Under the pieces are notes generated by a model, which saw only the letters and a list, made by a program, of their open reading frames with translations, was not told the origin of the DNA and did no database searches. Made by a program: the position numbers and the translations under genes. This document shows positions 24,833-33,545 of a stretch of DNA of 54,873 nt, piece by piece; position 1 is the stretch's first letter, and the number at the start of each line of letters is the position of its first letter. The DNA lies in assembly GCA_947074275.1 (NCBI GenBank), contig CAMTPA010000006.1:1-54873 (forward strand), given 5' to 3'. Origin of the DNA: an uncultured Bacteroides sp. (GTDB lineage Bacteria > Bacteroidota > Bacteroidia > Bacteroidales > Bacteroidaceae).

Positions 24833-27721
24833 TTACACGTCGTTGTTCAAGTATTCAATCAATCCATCTTCGCGTTGGAGGTTGAACTTCTTGCGAAGGC
24901 GATAGCGTATGGTTTCTACACCACGTACCGAAATGTTGAGTAGAGGTGCAATTTCTTTGGTAGATAGATTCATAATGAGATAGGCACACATCATTCGCTC
25001 GTTTAGCGATAGGTCGGGGTGACGCGTGTTCAGGCGTTTCATAAAATTGTTGTGAATCAAGTCGAACTGCTCTTCAATTCGCTTTAGCACCTCATCGCTT
25101 TGTATATTCGAATCTATTTTGCTGTTGATTATCATTAGTTGGCGTTTGCCCTCTTTGGCACTTTCACCTTTTAGTGTGGTAGACACTTTCAATATTTCTT
25201 GCTTAATCTCTGTGAGCATCTCGTTCTTGCGCACGAAGTTTATCATCAAGTTGGCCATTTCTTGACTTTTGTGTTGTAAGTCATACTCCAACTTCTCTTT
25301 TTCGAGCTGCATAATTTGTTTTTCCTGTCGTTCTTTCTCTGCCTCATAGGTTCGTTCCATCTTATGAAGCTCTTTGTTCTTCTCTATTTCAACTTGTCTT
25401 TTCTTGCGTTTCACACGTTTCTCTTCCCAGCGATAAACCCGCCAAGCCAAAAACAAGAAGATGGCTATGTAGACGATATAGGCAAGTACGCTTCGATACC
25501 AAGGAGCTAAGATGGTAAATGAAAAATCATCTTGCGACGCAGTTCCGTCGGGATGTATTATCTTCACTTCAAACAAATAGTCGCCTTCGGGCAGATTACT
25601 ATACTCTTTGGTACTGGTAAATGTGTAGTCCGACCATTCGCCCTTGTTTAGTCTGTATTGATAGCGTATGTCGTCGTAGAGCGCATAGAGCGACTGACCA
25701 TACTCAAAGCGTATGGAGTTGTTTTCGTGTTTGATGATAGGCGATGGTTTGGCTCCTAAGAAATTGGCGGTGTAAATGAGTGAATCTTTTGGATAGGTGA
25801 GATATGTGTTTTGGATAAATACAGCGTGTTGTATGCTGCTTTTCTTCTTGTCTTTAGGAGTAGTAAACATCGTAAACCCATTTTCGTTGGGGATAATGAG
25901 CAGCGAATCGGTGATGGCGATAATAGAGTAGGGAGGCACCAGCTCCAAAAGCGACTGGTGAATGGAGTGGATGTTCGTGTCGACTCCTTTTTTATAAGTA
26001 TTTAGATTGGCGATACATATCTCGTGCGAGCTGAGACTGATGAGCTTGTTGTCACACTCTATCAAGCAGGCGTACGAAGAGTTGCCATTGAGCAGCTTGT
26101 TCACATCGTCGCTCGGCACCATCGTCTCTTTTGCGGCATCATATTGATATATACCTTTGGATGTGGTGAAACGTATTTCACCTTTGATTTTAGAGATATT
26201 CACCTCTTTTGCTTCGGGGAATCCATTTTCGATACCATACTTTTTCATTGCTCTAACCGACTTCAAATCATCGCTTAGCTCGATTCGAGTTGTTTTATCG
26301 CCATTTTGCAACCATATAATTTGTGGCGTTTCTTGTTCAAATACCCTGCACGAGTTTTCCAGTCCATCTATTTTGCACACCACTTCCCACGTTCCCTGTT
26401 CCTTACTCATCAAAAACATTCCGTCATACACACCCACCAACATCTTGTTTTCGTCGTTCATCACCTGCTGGCACGTCCACACACCTGTCAAGTCCGATAT
26501 GCGCCGAAGCGTTTGTTGCTCTACCAAAAAGATGCCACGATCATGCAAGCAAAACAACTCTTCACCTATCTTGCACAAGCTCCACACCTGCCCACTGGAG
26601 TGAGCTATGGGTTGAATGTTGGGTAAGTTTCCATCCATCTTTATTGGGTATGGAGCATAATACAAACCACGGTTTGTGCCAAGATAGAGCAGGCTGTCTT
26701 TGACGGCTGCCGTATATCCCGTGCCAAAAGAGTGTGGATAAGAGTAGAGATTGGTGAATGGGGAGTTGACGCATAGATAGTTGATGCCACTATCCAAGCC
26801 CGCCCACAAATTGCCCGTGCTATCGAATGACATAGAAAGCACGGTGTTGTTTCTTAGTCCATTGTTTTCGTTAAAGTATTTGGTTGTTCCTTTGTGGGTG
26901 TCTATCAAGATGATGCCTTTGTGTATCGTGCCCAATGCTATTTGATGCTCGTGTGTAGCGATGCAAAACACTTCGTTTTTTTTCATAAACTCTTCAGCGC
27001 CTGTTACAAACGGAGTCAATGTTTGCTTGTCCCAGTAATACAATCCGCTGTATGCTGTAACTATAAGCATTCCCTCTTTGTAAGGGACGATGCCACGTAT
27101 GCGTGCACTCGACAAAAGATCAGCTCCTTGCAGTGGGAAAAGCGTGTTGCCTACAAGTACCTTCACACCTTGATTGGTGCCTAAATACAAAATGCCATTT
27201 ATCACATTAGAGCAATCAATCTTGTTGTCCGAAAGGATTTGTGTGTATTTACCATTCAGATATTTCACAATGCAGCCGTCAGCTTGAAAGTAGAGTATGT
27301 TGTCTATCTCATGAACTCCCCACACGTTGCCAAACTGTCTATCCTCTTCGGCTATCGAGTCGGACATACAATGATAAGTCATCTCGCCCGATGAAGTGGG
27401 TTTAAAGTAACCAAATTCATTGATGCCGCCTGTATAAATGCGCTGTTGTGTGGTAGACGAAAGTACAGAGCGCACGTTGGTTCTGTTCTTCAGATGAAAC
27501 ATTTTCCAAGTGCTCCCGTCAAATTGTAGCAATCCGTTGGAGTTTGCGAAATAAGTCCACGTGGTGTTGTATGGGTCTATTTGCCAAGTTTGTGCTCCAC
27601 TTCCAAACAGGCTTTTATCGAAACTGATAACAAAGCTGTTCCATTCGGCGCAATTGGCTATATAAGAATAAAGTAGTAGATATAAAAAGAATAAGGTGCT
27701 TTTTATCGATTGTGATTTCAT
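24833..27721 (-). CDS. SusR-like membrane-spanning transcriptional regulator (propeller, Y_Y_Y, LuxR-type HTH)
   Basis: 962 residues. A signal or N-terminal membrane segment (about 7-24) leads into a periplasmic two-bladed propeller region (about 30-640; repeated LWAGLDSGIN-like motifs) and a Y_Y_Y domain (about 660-735). A membrane helix (about 743-762), a long coiled coil (about 770-850) and a C-terminal LuxR-type helix-turn-helix (about 904-960; LSTKEIAPLLNISVRGVETIRYRL) follow. There is no histidine kinase or receiver domain. It is therefore built like SusR, not like a hybrid two-component system: ligand outside, DNA binding inside. It is encoded just upstream of susC in the same direction and should activate the glycan locus when it binds the released oligosaccharide. 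Confidence 0.9.
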   Translation of the reverse strand: MKSQSIKSTLFFLYLLLYSYIANCAEWNSFVISFDKSLFGSGAQTWQIDPYNTTWTYFANSNGLLQFDGSTWKMFHLKNRTNVRSVLSSTTQQRIYTGGINEFGYFKPTSSGEMTYHCMSDSIAEEDRQFGNVWGVHEIDNILYFQADGCIVKYLNGKYTQILSDNKIDCSNVINGILYLGTNQGVKVLVGNTLFPLQGADLLSSARIRGIVPYKEGMLIVTAYSGLYYWDKQTLTPFVTGAEEFMKKNEVFCIATHEHQIALGTIHKGIILIDTHKGTTKYFNENNGLRNNTVLSMSFDSTGNLWAGLDSGINYLCVNSPFTNLYSYPHSFGTGYTAAVKDSLLYLGTNRGLYYAPYPIKMDGNLPNIQPIAHSSGQVWSLCKIGEELFCLHDRGIFLVEQQTLRRISDLTGVWTCQQVMNDENKMLVGVYDGMFLMSKEQGTWEVVCKIDGLENSCRVFEQETPQIIWLQNGDKTTRIELSDDLKSVRAMKKYGIENGFPEAKEVNISKIKGEIRFTTSKGIYQYDAAKETMVPSDDVNKLLNGNSSYACLIECDNKLISLSSHEICIANLNTYKKGVDTNIHSIHQSLLELVPPYSIIAITDSLLIIPNENGFTMFTTPKDKKKSSIQHAVFIQNTYLTYPKDSLIYTANFLGAKPSPIIKHENNSIRFEYGQSLYALYDDIRYQYRLNKGEWSDYTFTSTKEYSNLPEGDYLFEVKIIHPDGTASQDDFSFTILAPWYRSVLAYIVYIAIFLFLAWRVYRWEEKRVKRKKRQVEIEKNKELHKMERTYEAEKERQEKQIMQLEKEKLEYDLQHKSQEMANLMINFVRKNEMLTEIKQEILKVSTTLKGESAKEGKRQLMIINSKIDSNIQSDEVLKRIEEQFDLIHNNFMKRLNTRHPDLSLNERMMCAYLIMNLSTKEIAPLLNISVRGVETIRYRLRKKFNLQREDGLIEYLNNDV

Positions 27722-27742
27722 ACTGATTAGCTTCGGTTATGA

Positions 27743-27750
27743 CAAAGTTA
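27743..27750 (-). promoter_or_regulatory. -7 promoter box of the SusR-like regulator gene
   Basis: Minus-strand TAACTTTG lies about 22 bp before the start codon and fits TAnnTTTG. A TTG on the minus strand at 27776-27774 is 23 bp further upstream. Confidence 0.42.
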
Positions 27751-27919
27751 TACTTTTTGTGCAAATCTTAATACAATTGAGTCTGCTTTTTTAAATTGGT
27801 GCTACCGATGTGGCAATATCTCTATTTTCGTGCGATATGTTGTAACGCGCCTTTTTTGTTTGAACCAACCACGCAATATCAATGTTATACAGTTGTAACA
27901 TTATAAAATCTATACCAGT

Positions 27920-28168
27920 ATGGAGAAATATCTTATTCACAGCAATGAGCTGCACCTGATTGATAGGCAAAAGATTCATCAGGCAGTAGAGCAAATGGTT
28001 GATGCACTTGGCTTGGCAGCTGGGTCAACCGCAGATTTCAATCTTTATAGAGTGGTAGAGGATTATTTTACCGATTTAGAAAAGCGGGATAAGATCAATC
28101 ATCTATTGGATATAAAAGACGATGCCTACGAGTTGAGAGCCGAATTGGGAGAGAAAATATTTCAGTAA
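27920..28168 (+). CDS. Small hypothetical protein, 82 residues
   Basis: I do not recognise this protein. It is acidic and mostly helical in appearance, with no signal peptide or membrane segment. It is divergent from the SusR-like regulator gene and convergent with the DJ-1-like gene. A TTTG at 27859-27862 and TATACAG near 27886 may be a weak promoter. The start at 27920 (MEKYLIHSNELHLI) is the only good one. Independent position and clean reading frame favour a real gene, but no function can be given. Confidence 0.6.
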   Translation: MEKYLIHSNELHLIDRQKIHQAVEQMVDALGLAAGSTADFNLYRVVEDYFTDLEKRDKINHLLDIKDDAYELRAELGEKIFQ

Positions 28169-28180
28169 CTTAATGGTAAT

Positions 28181-28228
28181 AAAAAAGCAAATAGCCCTAA
28201 AGAATGCGTGTCGCTCTTTAGGGCTATT
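28181..28228 (-). terminator. Terminator of the DJ-1-like gene
   Basis: AATAGCCCTAAAGA (28190-28203) and TCTTTAGGGCTATT (28215-28228) form a perfect 14-bp stem. On the minus strand a run of six T follows, so it ends the DJ-1-like transcript. On the plus strand there is no T run, but it may also affect the convergent small gene. Confidence 0.9.
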
Positions 28229-28297
28229 CTGATAAATAGATACAAGAGGTAGTCAGTTTAGAAACAAGGTATGATTACTTTTCCTAAATAACTAAAC

Positions 28298-28891
28298 TTA
28301 AAGTGTAAACCTCATATACTTTTTTACTTCGTTTACATTCTCTTCCGATGTCAACATTTCTAATAACTTGAATGAGACATCTAAACCTGTTGCTGGGCCA
28401 GTTGATGTTATAATATTGTTATCAATCACTATGCGCTTGTCTTGAACATTGATACCCAAACCTGCAAGATAGTCTCGTCCATATATATCGGACAAATCGT
28501 ATGTAGTTGCATTTCTGTTTTGTAAAACTCCTGATTGTCCAACAGGGATTGCTGCTGCACAAACAGCGGCAATAGGTTTGTTGGCTTTATCAAAATCACG
28601 TATTAGCTGAAGTAACCTATCATCAAAAGCATCGTCATAATATCCCGAATCCTTAAATCCTCCAGGAATGGCCAATGCGTCATAATCTTTGGAGTTAATC
28701 TTATCAAACTCAATCTCTGGACGAACAATAAAATTCCATTTGCATTTAATTTCGGGTCTAAGAGCCGTAGTTACTAAATCAACAGGTTCAATGCCAAACA
28801 CTCTGCTCCATCCAAACACATCGGTAAATACAGAAGCTTCGTACTCTTCGAAACCTTGCGCAAGAAATAATAGTACTTTCTTAGTTTTCAT
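28298..28891 (-). CDS. DJ-1/PfpI family protein
   Basis: 197 residues with the class I glutamine amidotransferase-like fold. The nucleophile elbow is VCAAAIPVG with Cys111, and the conserved acidic residue that tunes it lies in FEEYEA (about residues 14-19). DALAIPGG matches the family's oxyanion strand. Related proteins act as glyoxalases, protein repair enzymes or redox chaperones; the exact activity is not readable here. It is monocistronic, with its own terminator and no clear TAnnTTTG promoter box. Confidence 0.88.
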   Translation of the reverse strand: MKTKKVLLFLAQGFEEYEASVFTDVFGWSRVFGIEPVDLVTTALRPEIKCKWNFIVRPEIEFDKINSKDYDALAIPGGFKDSGYYDDAFDDRLLQLIRDFDKANKPIAAVCAAAIPVGQSGVLQNRNATTYDLSDIYGRDYLAGLGINVQDKRIVIDNNIITSTGPATGLDVSFKLLEMLTSEENVNEVKKYMRFTL

Positions 28892-28923
28892 ATAGCACTT
28901 GGTAATTATTCGTATTTATATAC

Positions 28924-29853
28924 TTAGTCTTTTGCTTGATGCACGGTGAGTTGTGGGAATGGGAAACCAATTCCTTTTTCATTGAACGTTTGATAAATCT
29001 TTTTGTTGACATCGAAATATACAGGCCAGTAATCAGATGATTTCACCCATACACGAGTAATCACGTTCACGCTGCTCGAATCGAGTTTGTGCAGTGCGAT
29101 GAATGCGGCTGGATCTGCCAATATACGTTCGTCGGCAGCAATGATTTCTTGCATCACGTCGTGTACTTTGTCGTAGTCTTCACCATATTCCACACCCACA
29201 ATCCACTCTACGCGGCGAATATCTTGGTTGGTATAATTGGTCACCACGCCACTGCTCAATGCTCCATTCGGAATAAAAATCAGCTTGTTGTCGGCAGTCG
29301 AAAGTATGGTATGGAAAATTTGAATCTCTTTTACTGTACCTGCTACCCCTTGGCACTCTATCCACTCGCCCACACGATAGGGCTTGAACAACAGAATCAC
29401 CAAGCCACCTGCAAAGTTTTGCAAATTGCCCGATAAAGCCATACCGATAGCAACACCGGCAGAAGCAAGCAGAGCGGCAAACGAAGTAGTTTCCAGCCCT
29501 AAAGCACTAACTACCATTACAATAAGCAGAATGGTGAGCAAGATGCTAACCATACTCTTTATGAAAGTCTTCACGCTTATATCTATATCGCGCTTATCGA
29601 GCATTTTCTTTACCAACTTCTCGAGCATCTTGATGATGAAACGACCGATAATGAATACGATAACTCCCTTTAGAATATGTCCACCTGCATTGACGGCAGC
29701 ATCCATAATTTGCTCTAAAACATTGGATAATTGGCTCACACTGACTTCGCCTTTGATAACCTCTTCAATCAATTTGTCGGCGGCTACTTGTGCGGTGTCG
29801 GCTTTTACCTGTGCCGAGTCTACGGCGGCTTGTGTAATCTGATCTATTGGCAT
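28924..29853 (-). CDS. Small-conductance mechanosensitive channel (MscS family)
   Basis: 309 residues from the start at 29853; the longer frame to 29898 adds 15 residues past the likely promoter. An N-terminal amphipathic region is followed by membrane helices near 60-80 and 100-125. The pore-lining helix GVAIGMALSGNLQNFAGG and its FKPYRVGEWI extension are the MscS signature. A cytoplasmic beta domain (FIPNGALSSGVVTNYT) and C-terminal alpha/beta domain complete the fold. It opens under membrane tension to release solutes on osmotic downshock. Confidence 0.93.
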   Translation of the reverse strand: MPIDQITQAAVDSAQVKADTAQVAADKLIEEVIKGEVSVSQLSNVLEQIMDAAVNAGGHILKGVIVFIIGRFIIKMLEKLVKKMLDKRDIDISVKTFIKSMVSILLTILLIVMVVSALGLETTSFAALLASAGVAIGMALSGNLQNFAGGLVILLFKPYRVGEWIECQGVAGTVKEIQIFHTILSTADNKLIFIPNGALSSGVVTNYTNQDIRRVEWIVGVEYGEDYDKVHDVMQEIIAADERILADPAAFIALHKLDSSSVNVITRVWVKSSDYWPVYFDVNKKIYQTFNEKGIGFPFPQLTVHQAKD

Positions 29854-29895
29854 AAAATAAATACGATTATATAAATGAATGTGTTTAATAAACTG

Positions 29896-29903
29896 CAAAA
29901 GTA
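29896..29903 (-). promoter_or_regulatory. -7 promoter box of the MscS gene
   Basis: Minus-strand TACTTTTG fits TAnnTTTG and lies about 43 bp before the start at 29853. A minus-strand TTTG at 29930-29927 could be the -33 element (spacer 23 bp). This position also rules out the longer start at 29898. Confidence 0.45.
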
Positions 29904-30000
29904 GAACTTTTCGTGTTAAAATGAAACAAAATCACTCTACTTCGTTGAGGTAGAGCACTGTTTTTGTAAAGAGGTATGATGCGAGATAGCCTTTGAGGGC

Positions 30001-30777
30001 TTACAGCCAGTGCAATATTTTGAAGAATAGCATATAGAATCCAGCAAGCGACAAGATAACAAGCATAATGATACGTATTAGCTTTTTATTGAGTTTCATA
30101 GCCAATATAGAGGCGATATAGGCTCCCGTAGAGCTTCCTATTCCCAACACCAATCCATCTATCCAATTTATTTTTCCCGAAATGGCGAAGATGGTAAGAG
30201 CGATGGCACTAATGACCAAACCTAAAAAGACACGTATAGCGGTGATGCGGATATAGCCCAGTTTCAATCGCCAGTTGCACAATGCAAACCAAATCATACC
30301 GATAGCTACCGAGATGAACCCCGCATACACGCCAGCAACAAGAAACATTCCCCACGTCAGCCAATCTACCTTCACTGGAGTGTCTACAGGGGTGCAGTTG
30401 CTCTTTGCGTTTTTCATATTCTTATTGAGTGATATGTAGATGATAGAGAAGATGATAATGGCTAACAGCACAAAGTGTAGCACCATATTGCTGATGTTGG
30501 TGGCAAGCAATGCGCCTCCTACTGTGCCAATGGCGGTGGGGATGCCTAACACCATTACCAATTTCCACGGCATTTTTCCATTGCGCGAGAATTTGATTGT
30601 AGCAATGATGTATTGCATCAGCAAGTTCACGCGGTTTGTTCCGTTGGCTACCGAGGCCGACAAGCCTGCTCCCATATACACGGGGAGTATAATCAGGCCA
30701 CCTCCACCAATCAGTATGTTGATGAAACCACCGCCAAGTCCGCCGGCTATCAATATGAGATAATGTGCTAAATCCAT
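30001..30777 (-). CDS. TSUP family (TauE/SafE-like) membrane transporter
   Basis: 258 residues, almost entirely hydrophobic, with about eight membrane helices. The N-terminal half shows the glycine-rich GGLGGGFINILIGGGG typical of TSUP proteins, and a related glycine-rich repeat occurs in the second half (GSSTGAYIASILA). The family moves sulfite, sulfoacetate, taurine or similar anions; the substrate here is not known. Its start codon directly abuts the stop codon of the iron-sulfur gene with no gap, so the two are translationally coupled and probably work together. Confidence 0.88.
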   Translation of the reverse strand: MDLAHYLILIAGGLGGGFINILIGGGGLIILPVYMGAGLSASVANGTNRVNLLMQYIIATIKFSRNGKMPWKLVMVLGIPTAIGTVGGALLATNISNMVLHFVLLAIIIFSIIYISLNKNMKNAKSNCTPVDTPVKVDWLTWGMFLVAGVYAGFISVAIGMIWFALCNWRLKLGYIRITAIRVFLGLVISAIALTIFAISGKINWIDGLVLGIGSSTGAYIASILAMKLNKKLIRIIMLVILSLAGFYMLFFKILHWL

Positions 30778-31641
30778 TTAGACCCAGCTTTCGTCTACAA
30801 TTTTTCCTTTTATACCAATCACTACTTTCTTGATGGGCACTTTTCGGATAGCTTTTTCTTGCGCCATTTTAGCCAGCTGTAATAGGCCACCGCAGCAGGG
30901 CACTTCCATAATCACTACCGTAAGGGTGTTTATTAGTGAAGCATCAATCATCGTAACAAGCTTTTCTACATAAACTTCTTTGTGGCTATCGAGTTTGGGG
31001 CAAGCGATAGCGAGCTTTTTGTTTTTCAGAAAGCGATTGTGAAAATCGGCATAAGCAAAAGCGGTGCAATCGGCTGCTATAATCACATCTTCGTTGGTCA
31101 AAAAAACAGCTTGTGGGTTTAGCAAGTGCAATTGGATAGGCCAATGTGTCAGTTGGGAGTGATTCGTTGCTGTTTCAGAAGATGCAACGGGCGAAAAAGA
31201 ACTACCCACGGGCTTGACGGCTGCAAAAGAACGTGTCATACTCCCAGGACATCCAGCAGGTTTTTGTGCTACTTGTGTTCGAAGCGAACTAATATCTACA
31301 TCTAAACCGTGCTTCTTAATGTAGTCGATACCTTGTTGCATCAGTTTGGTTTCGCCGTGGTCTTTCAAGTGTTTCAGGTGTGCAAGAATGGTTTTGGCTC
31401 CTTGTGGAGCGATGCGCTCCATTACAGCATCTTCATCGTAGGCTTCGGCTTCGCGTTCTTCGATGGTGATAGCTCCTACGGGACATTCGCCAATGCAAGC
31501 ACCCAATCCGTCGCAATAGAGTTCGCTTACAATGCGCGCCTTACCGTCAATCATTTGCAATGCACCTTCGTGACAGCCTTCTACGCAGTTTCCACAGCCG
31601 TTGCAAAGTTCTTCGTCTATGGCAATGATATTCCTTTTCAT
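30778..31641 (-). CDS. Iron-sulfur protein with two ferredoxin-like clusters and a CCGG motif
   Basis: 287 residues. The N-terminus holds a standard 4Fe-4S motif CNGCGNCVEGC (Cys13, 16, 19, 23) and a second, altered one, CDGLGACIGECP, with spacing Cx5Cx3CP instead of Cx2Cx2Cx3CP. The rest contains further cysteines: AGCPGS, ADCTAF, ACPKLD and VPCCGG, the last recalling the CCG motif of heterodisulfide-reductase-like proteins. It is a soluble electron-transfer or cluster-bearing protein of anaerobes without an assigned reaction. Coupling to a TSUP permease suggests sulfur-compound metabolism, which is inference. Confidence 0.8.
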   Translation of the reverse strand: MKRNIIAIDEELCNGCGNCVEGCHEGALQMIDGKARIVSELYCDGLGACIGECPVGAITIEEREAEAYDEDAVMERIAPQGAKTILAHLKHLKDHGETKLMQQGIDYIKKHGLDVDISSLRTQVAQKPAGCPGSMTRSFAAVKPVGSSFSPVASSETATNHSQLTHWPIQLHLLNPQAVFLTNEDVIIAADCTAFAYADFHNRFLKNKKLAIACPKLDSHKEVYVEKLVTMIDASLINTLTVVIMEVPCCGGLLQLAKMAQEKAIRKVPIKKVVIGIKGKIVDESWV

Positions 31642-31750
31642 ATAAATCTTGTTTTATGTAACCCCATCTTCTTATACGAATGAAAACAAGCCCTTTGTTA
31701 CATTGTTCAGCTAAGAATGTGGTAAAATTTAGAGCAATACAAACTCGTTT

Positions 31751-31812
31751 TCAACCATTAACATCTTGTGTGATGGATGTTTATAGTTGAGCCGAGGAGT
31801 GTTAATGGTTGA
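31751..31812. repeat. Perfect 13-bp inverted repeat
   Basis: TCAACCATTAACA (31751-31763) and TGTTAATGGTTGA (31800-31812) are exact reverse complements separated by 36 bp. They lie in the 234-bp gap between the NtrC-type regulator's 3' end and the iron-sulfur gene. No T run follows on either strand, so it is not a standard terminator. It could be a regulator-binding site or an RNA structure. Confidence 0.6.
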
Positions 31813-31875
31813 TGCGTCATTTATTGACAGTTGAAAAAAGAGTGAGAGCAGCGGTTGGACGTTTTAGCTATCGAG

Positions 31876-33222
31876 CTATTCCAAATTGTATAGTTTTAGC
31901 TTGTTGTACAATGTTTTGCGATCGATGCCTAATAAACGTGCCGCTTTGCTTTTGTTGTAACTTGCTTGTTGCAGTGCCACTATAATCTGCTCCTTCTCGG
32001 CAGCTTCGTTTCGCAGGGGCATACGAGCCTCGCTCAAAGTGAAATTCTCTTCGGGCAATATGTTTAGTTCGATAGGGGTGATGAGGCTATTTTGTGCAAG
32101 CAGGGTGGCGCGCTTTATCACGTTCTTCATTTCACGCAAGTTGCCCGGCCACGCATAGCTTTGCAACAATTGGGTGGCAGCAGTGTCGAAACCAACCACC
32201 TCTTTGTTCAGCTCCTCGTTGGCTTGCTCTAAAAAGAAATCGGCAAAAAGCATAATGTCCTCTTTCCGTTCTTTTAGGGTAGGCATTTTTAGTGTAAACT
32301 CGTTGATGCGATGAAAAAGATCCTCACGGAAAGTGCCCTTTTCGATACCTTTATTTAGATTCTCGTTTGTTGCCGAAACCAATCGAATGTCTACCTCTAT
32401 CTCTTTGGGAGAGCCTACACGTCGAATCTTTCGTTCTTGCAGAGCACGCAACAACTGTATTTGCACCTCATAGCTCAGGTTGCCAATTTCGTCCAAAAAG
32501 ATAGTGCCGCCGTTGGCTGCTTCAAATGCTCCCACTTTGTCGCTCAACGCACCAGTGAACGAACCTTTCAGATGACCGAAAAACTCAGATGCTGCCAACT
32601 CCTTGGGGATAGAGCCGCAGTCGATGGCCACAAAGGGTTTTTCTTTGCGTGGGCTAAGTTCGTGAATGCGTTTGGCTACATACTCCTTGCCCGTGCCGCT
32701 GGCTCCGTTGATAAGTACCGACATGTTGGTGGGGGCCACCAGCGAAACATACGAGTAGAGTTGGCGGGCCACTTCGCTCACACCCTCCAGATAACTATTC
32801 TTTTGGGATGTTTTGATGTGAATGCGTGGCTTACCTGTTTTCTCGGAGTGGGATGGGCGATGGGTTGTTTCGAGAGCCTCACCTATCTTCTTTAGTAGCT
32901 CGTCGGGGTTCACGGGCTTCGATATGTAGTCGCAAGCACCCAATTTCATCGCTTGCACCGCCGACTGAATTTCGGCGTAGTTGGTCATAATAATAAAAGG
33001 TATGCCCAGTGTATTTTCGTTGTTCCATTTCAGTAGTTGAGTTCCATCTTCATCGGGCAGGCGAAGGTCGGACAAGATAATATCGGGGCGTTCGGTTTCA
33101 ATGGCTTTTTTTGCGCGTCCCACGCTGCTCGTGGCAGATGCCTCGAACCCTTTTTTGCACAACCACGATTTTAGCATCGTGGCAAATGTCACATCGTCTT
33201 CAACTATCAGTATCCGTTTCAT
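31876..33222 (-). CDS. Sigma-54-dependent response regulator (NtrC family)
   Basis: 448 residues in three parts. The receiver domain (1-120) has acidic Asp9/Asp10 and the phospho-acceptor Asp52 in LSDLRLPDEDG. The AAA+ domain (about 150-385) has Walker A GASGTGKE, the sigma-54 contact loop GSFTGA (a Ser variant of GAFTGA), and Walker B GGTIFLDEIG. The C-terminal Fis-type helix-turn-helix reads NKSKAARLLGIDRKTLYNKLK. When phosphorylated it should oligomerise and open sigma-54 promoters. The hybrid kinase gene is divergent 323 bp away and is the likely phosphate donor. Confidence 0.95.
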   Translation of the reverse strand: MKRILIVEDDVTFATMLKSWLCKKGFEASATSSVGRAKKAIETERPDIILSDLRLPDEDGTQLLKWNNENTLGIPFIIMTNYAEIQSAVQAMKLGACDYISKPVNPDELLKKIGEALETTHRPSHSEKTGKPRIHIKTSQKNSYLEGVSEVARQLYSYVSLVAPTNMSVLINGASGTGKEYVAKRIHELSPRKEKPFVAIDCGSIPKELAASEFFGHLKGSFTGALSDKVGAFEAANGGTIFLDEIGNLSYEVQIQLLRALQERKIRRVGSPKEIEVDIRLVSATNENLNKGIEKGTFREDLFHRINEFTLKMPTLKERKEDIMLFADFFLEQANEELNKEVVGFDTAATQLLQSYAWPGNLREMKNVIKRATLLAQNSLITPIELNILPEENFTLSEARMPLRNEAAEKEQIIVALQQASYNKSKAARLLGIDRKTLYNKLKLYNLE

Positions 33223-33250
33223 TTCTTACATCATAACAGTTTCTCATCCA

Positions 33251-33258
33251 CAAAGGTA
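33251..33258 (-). promoter_or_regulatory. -7 promoter box of the NtrC-type regulator gene
   Basis: Minus-strand TACCTTTG fits TAnnTTTG and lies about 29 bp before the start codon. Confidence 0.52.
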
Positions 33259-33279
33259 AGTTCATTTAACTGAAAAACG

Positions 33280-33287
33280 TATATTTG
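33280..33287 (+). promoter_or_regulatory. Possible -7 promoter box of the hybrid kinase gene
   Basis: TATATTTG on the plus strand fits TAnnTTTG. If used, the kinase mRNA would have a leader of about 250 bases containing repeat array C. No good box is visible closer to 33546. Confidence 0.35.
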
Positions 33288-33396
33288 CAAACTTAAATTA
33301 AACAAAAGCGTTAAAACATTTATACGGATAGCCATTCAAGGACTTTGCAACAACGGGTTGTGTCAATTCCTGTTTTGGAGGCTTATGAGGCGCATT

Positions 33397-33482
33397 TGCT
33401 GGCAAGGCCTATCTACCGCGCTGGCAAGCCCTTTCTACCGTGCTGGCAAGGCATACCTACCACGGTAGAAAGCCCTTGCCAA
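33397..33482. repeat. Intergenic tandem array C (22-bp unit, opposite orientation)
   Basis: Three 22-bp units at 33399-33420, 33421-33442 and 33443-33464 each begin CTGGCAAG and contain CTACC; read on the minus strand they are CGGTAGATAGGCCTTGCCAG-like, the same unit as arrays A and B. An inverted copy, GGTAGAAAGCCCTTGCC (33464-33480), closes the array. TTGCTGGCAAGG at the left end and CCTTGCCAA at the right end are complementary. It lies upstream of the hybrid kinase gene. Confidence 0.88.
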
Positions 33483-33545
33483 TAAATCGGCTTTGAATGG
33501 TTTGCGCATCTTGTGTAGTAGTGTAAAAGAATTAAAAAAGCGAAA

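Larger units (their letters stand above)
33223..33545. other. Divergent regulatory region between response regulator and hybrid kinase
   Basis: 323 bp without a gene. It holds a minus-strand -7 box (33251-33258), a plus-strand -7 box (33280-33287) and repeat array C (33397-33482). I see no sigma-54 GG-N10-GC element that would show autoregulation. Confidence 0.7.

Noticed and set aside
24833..27721. Hybrid two-component system (HTCS)
   Set aside because: The periplasmic propeller and Y_Y_Y domains fit, but there is no HisKA, ATPase or receiver domain; the output is a LuxR-type HTH.
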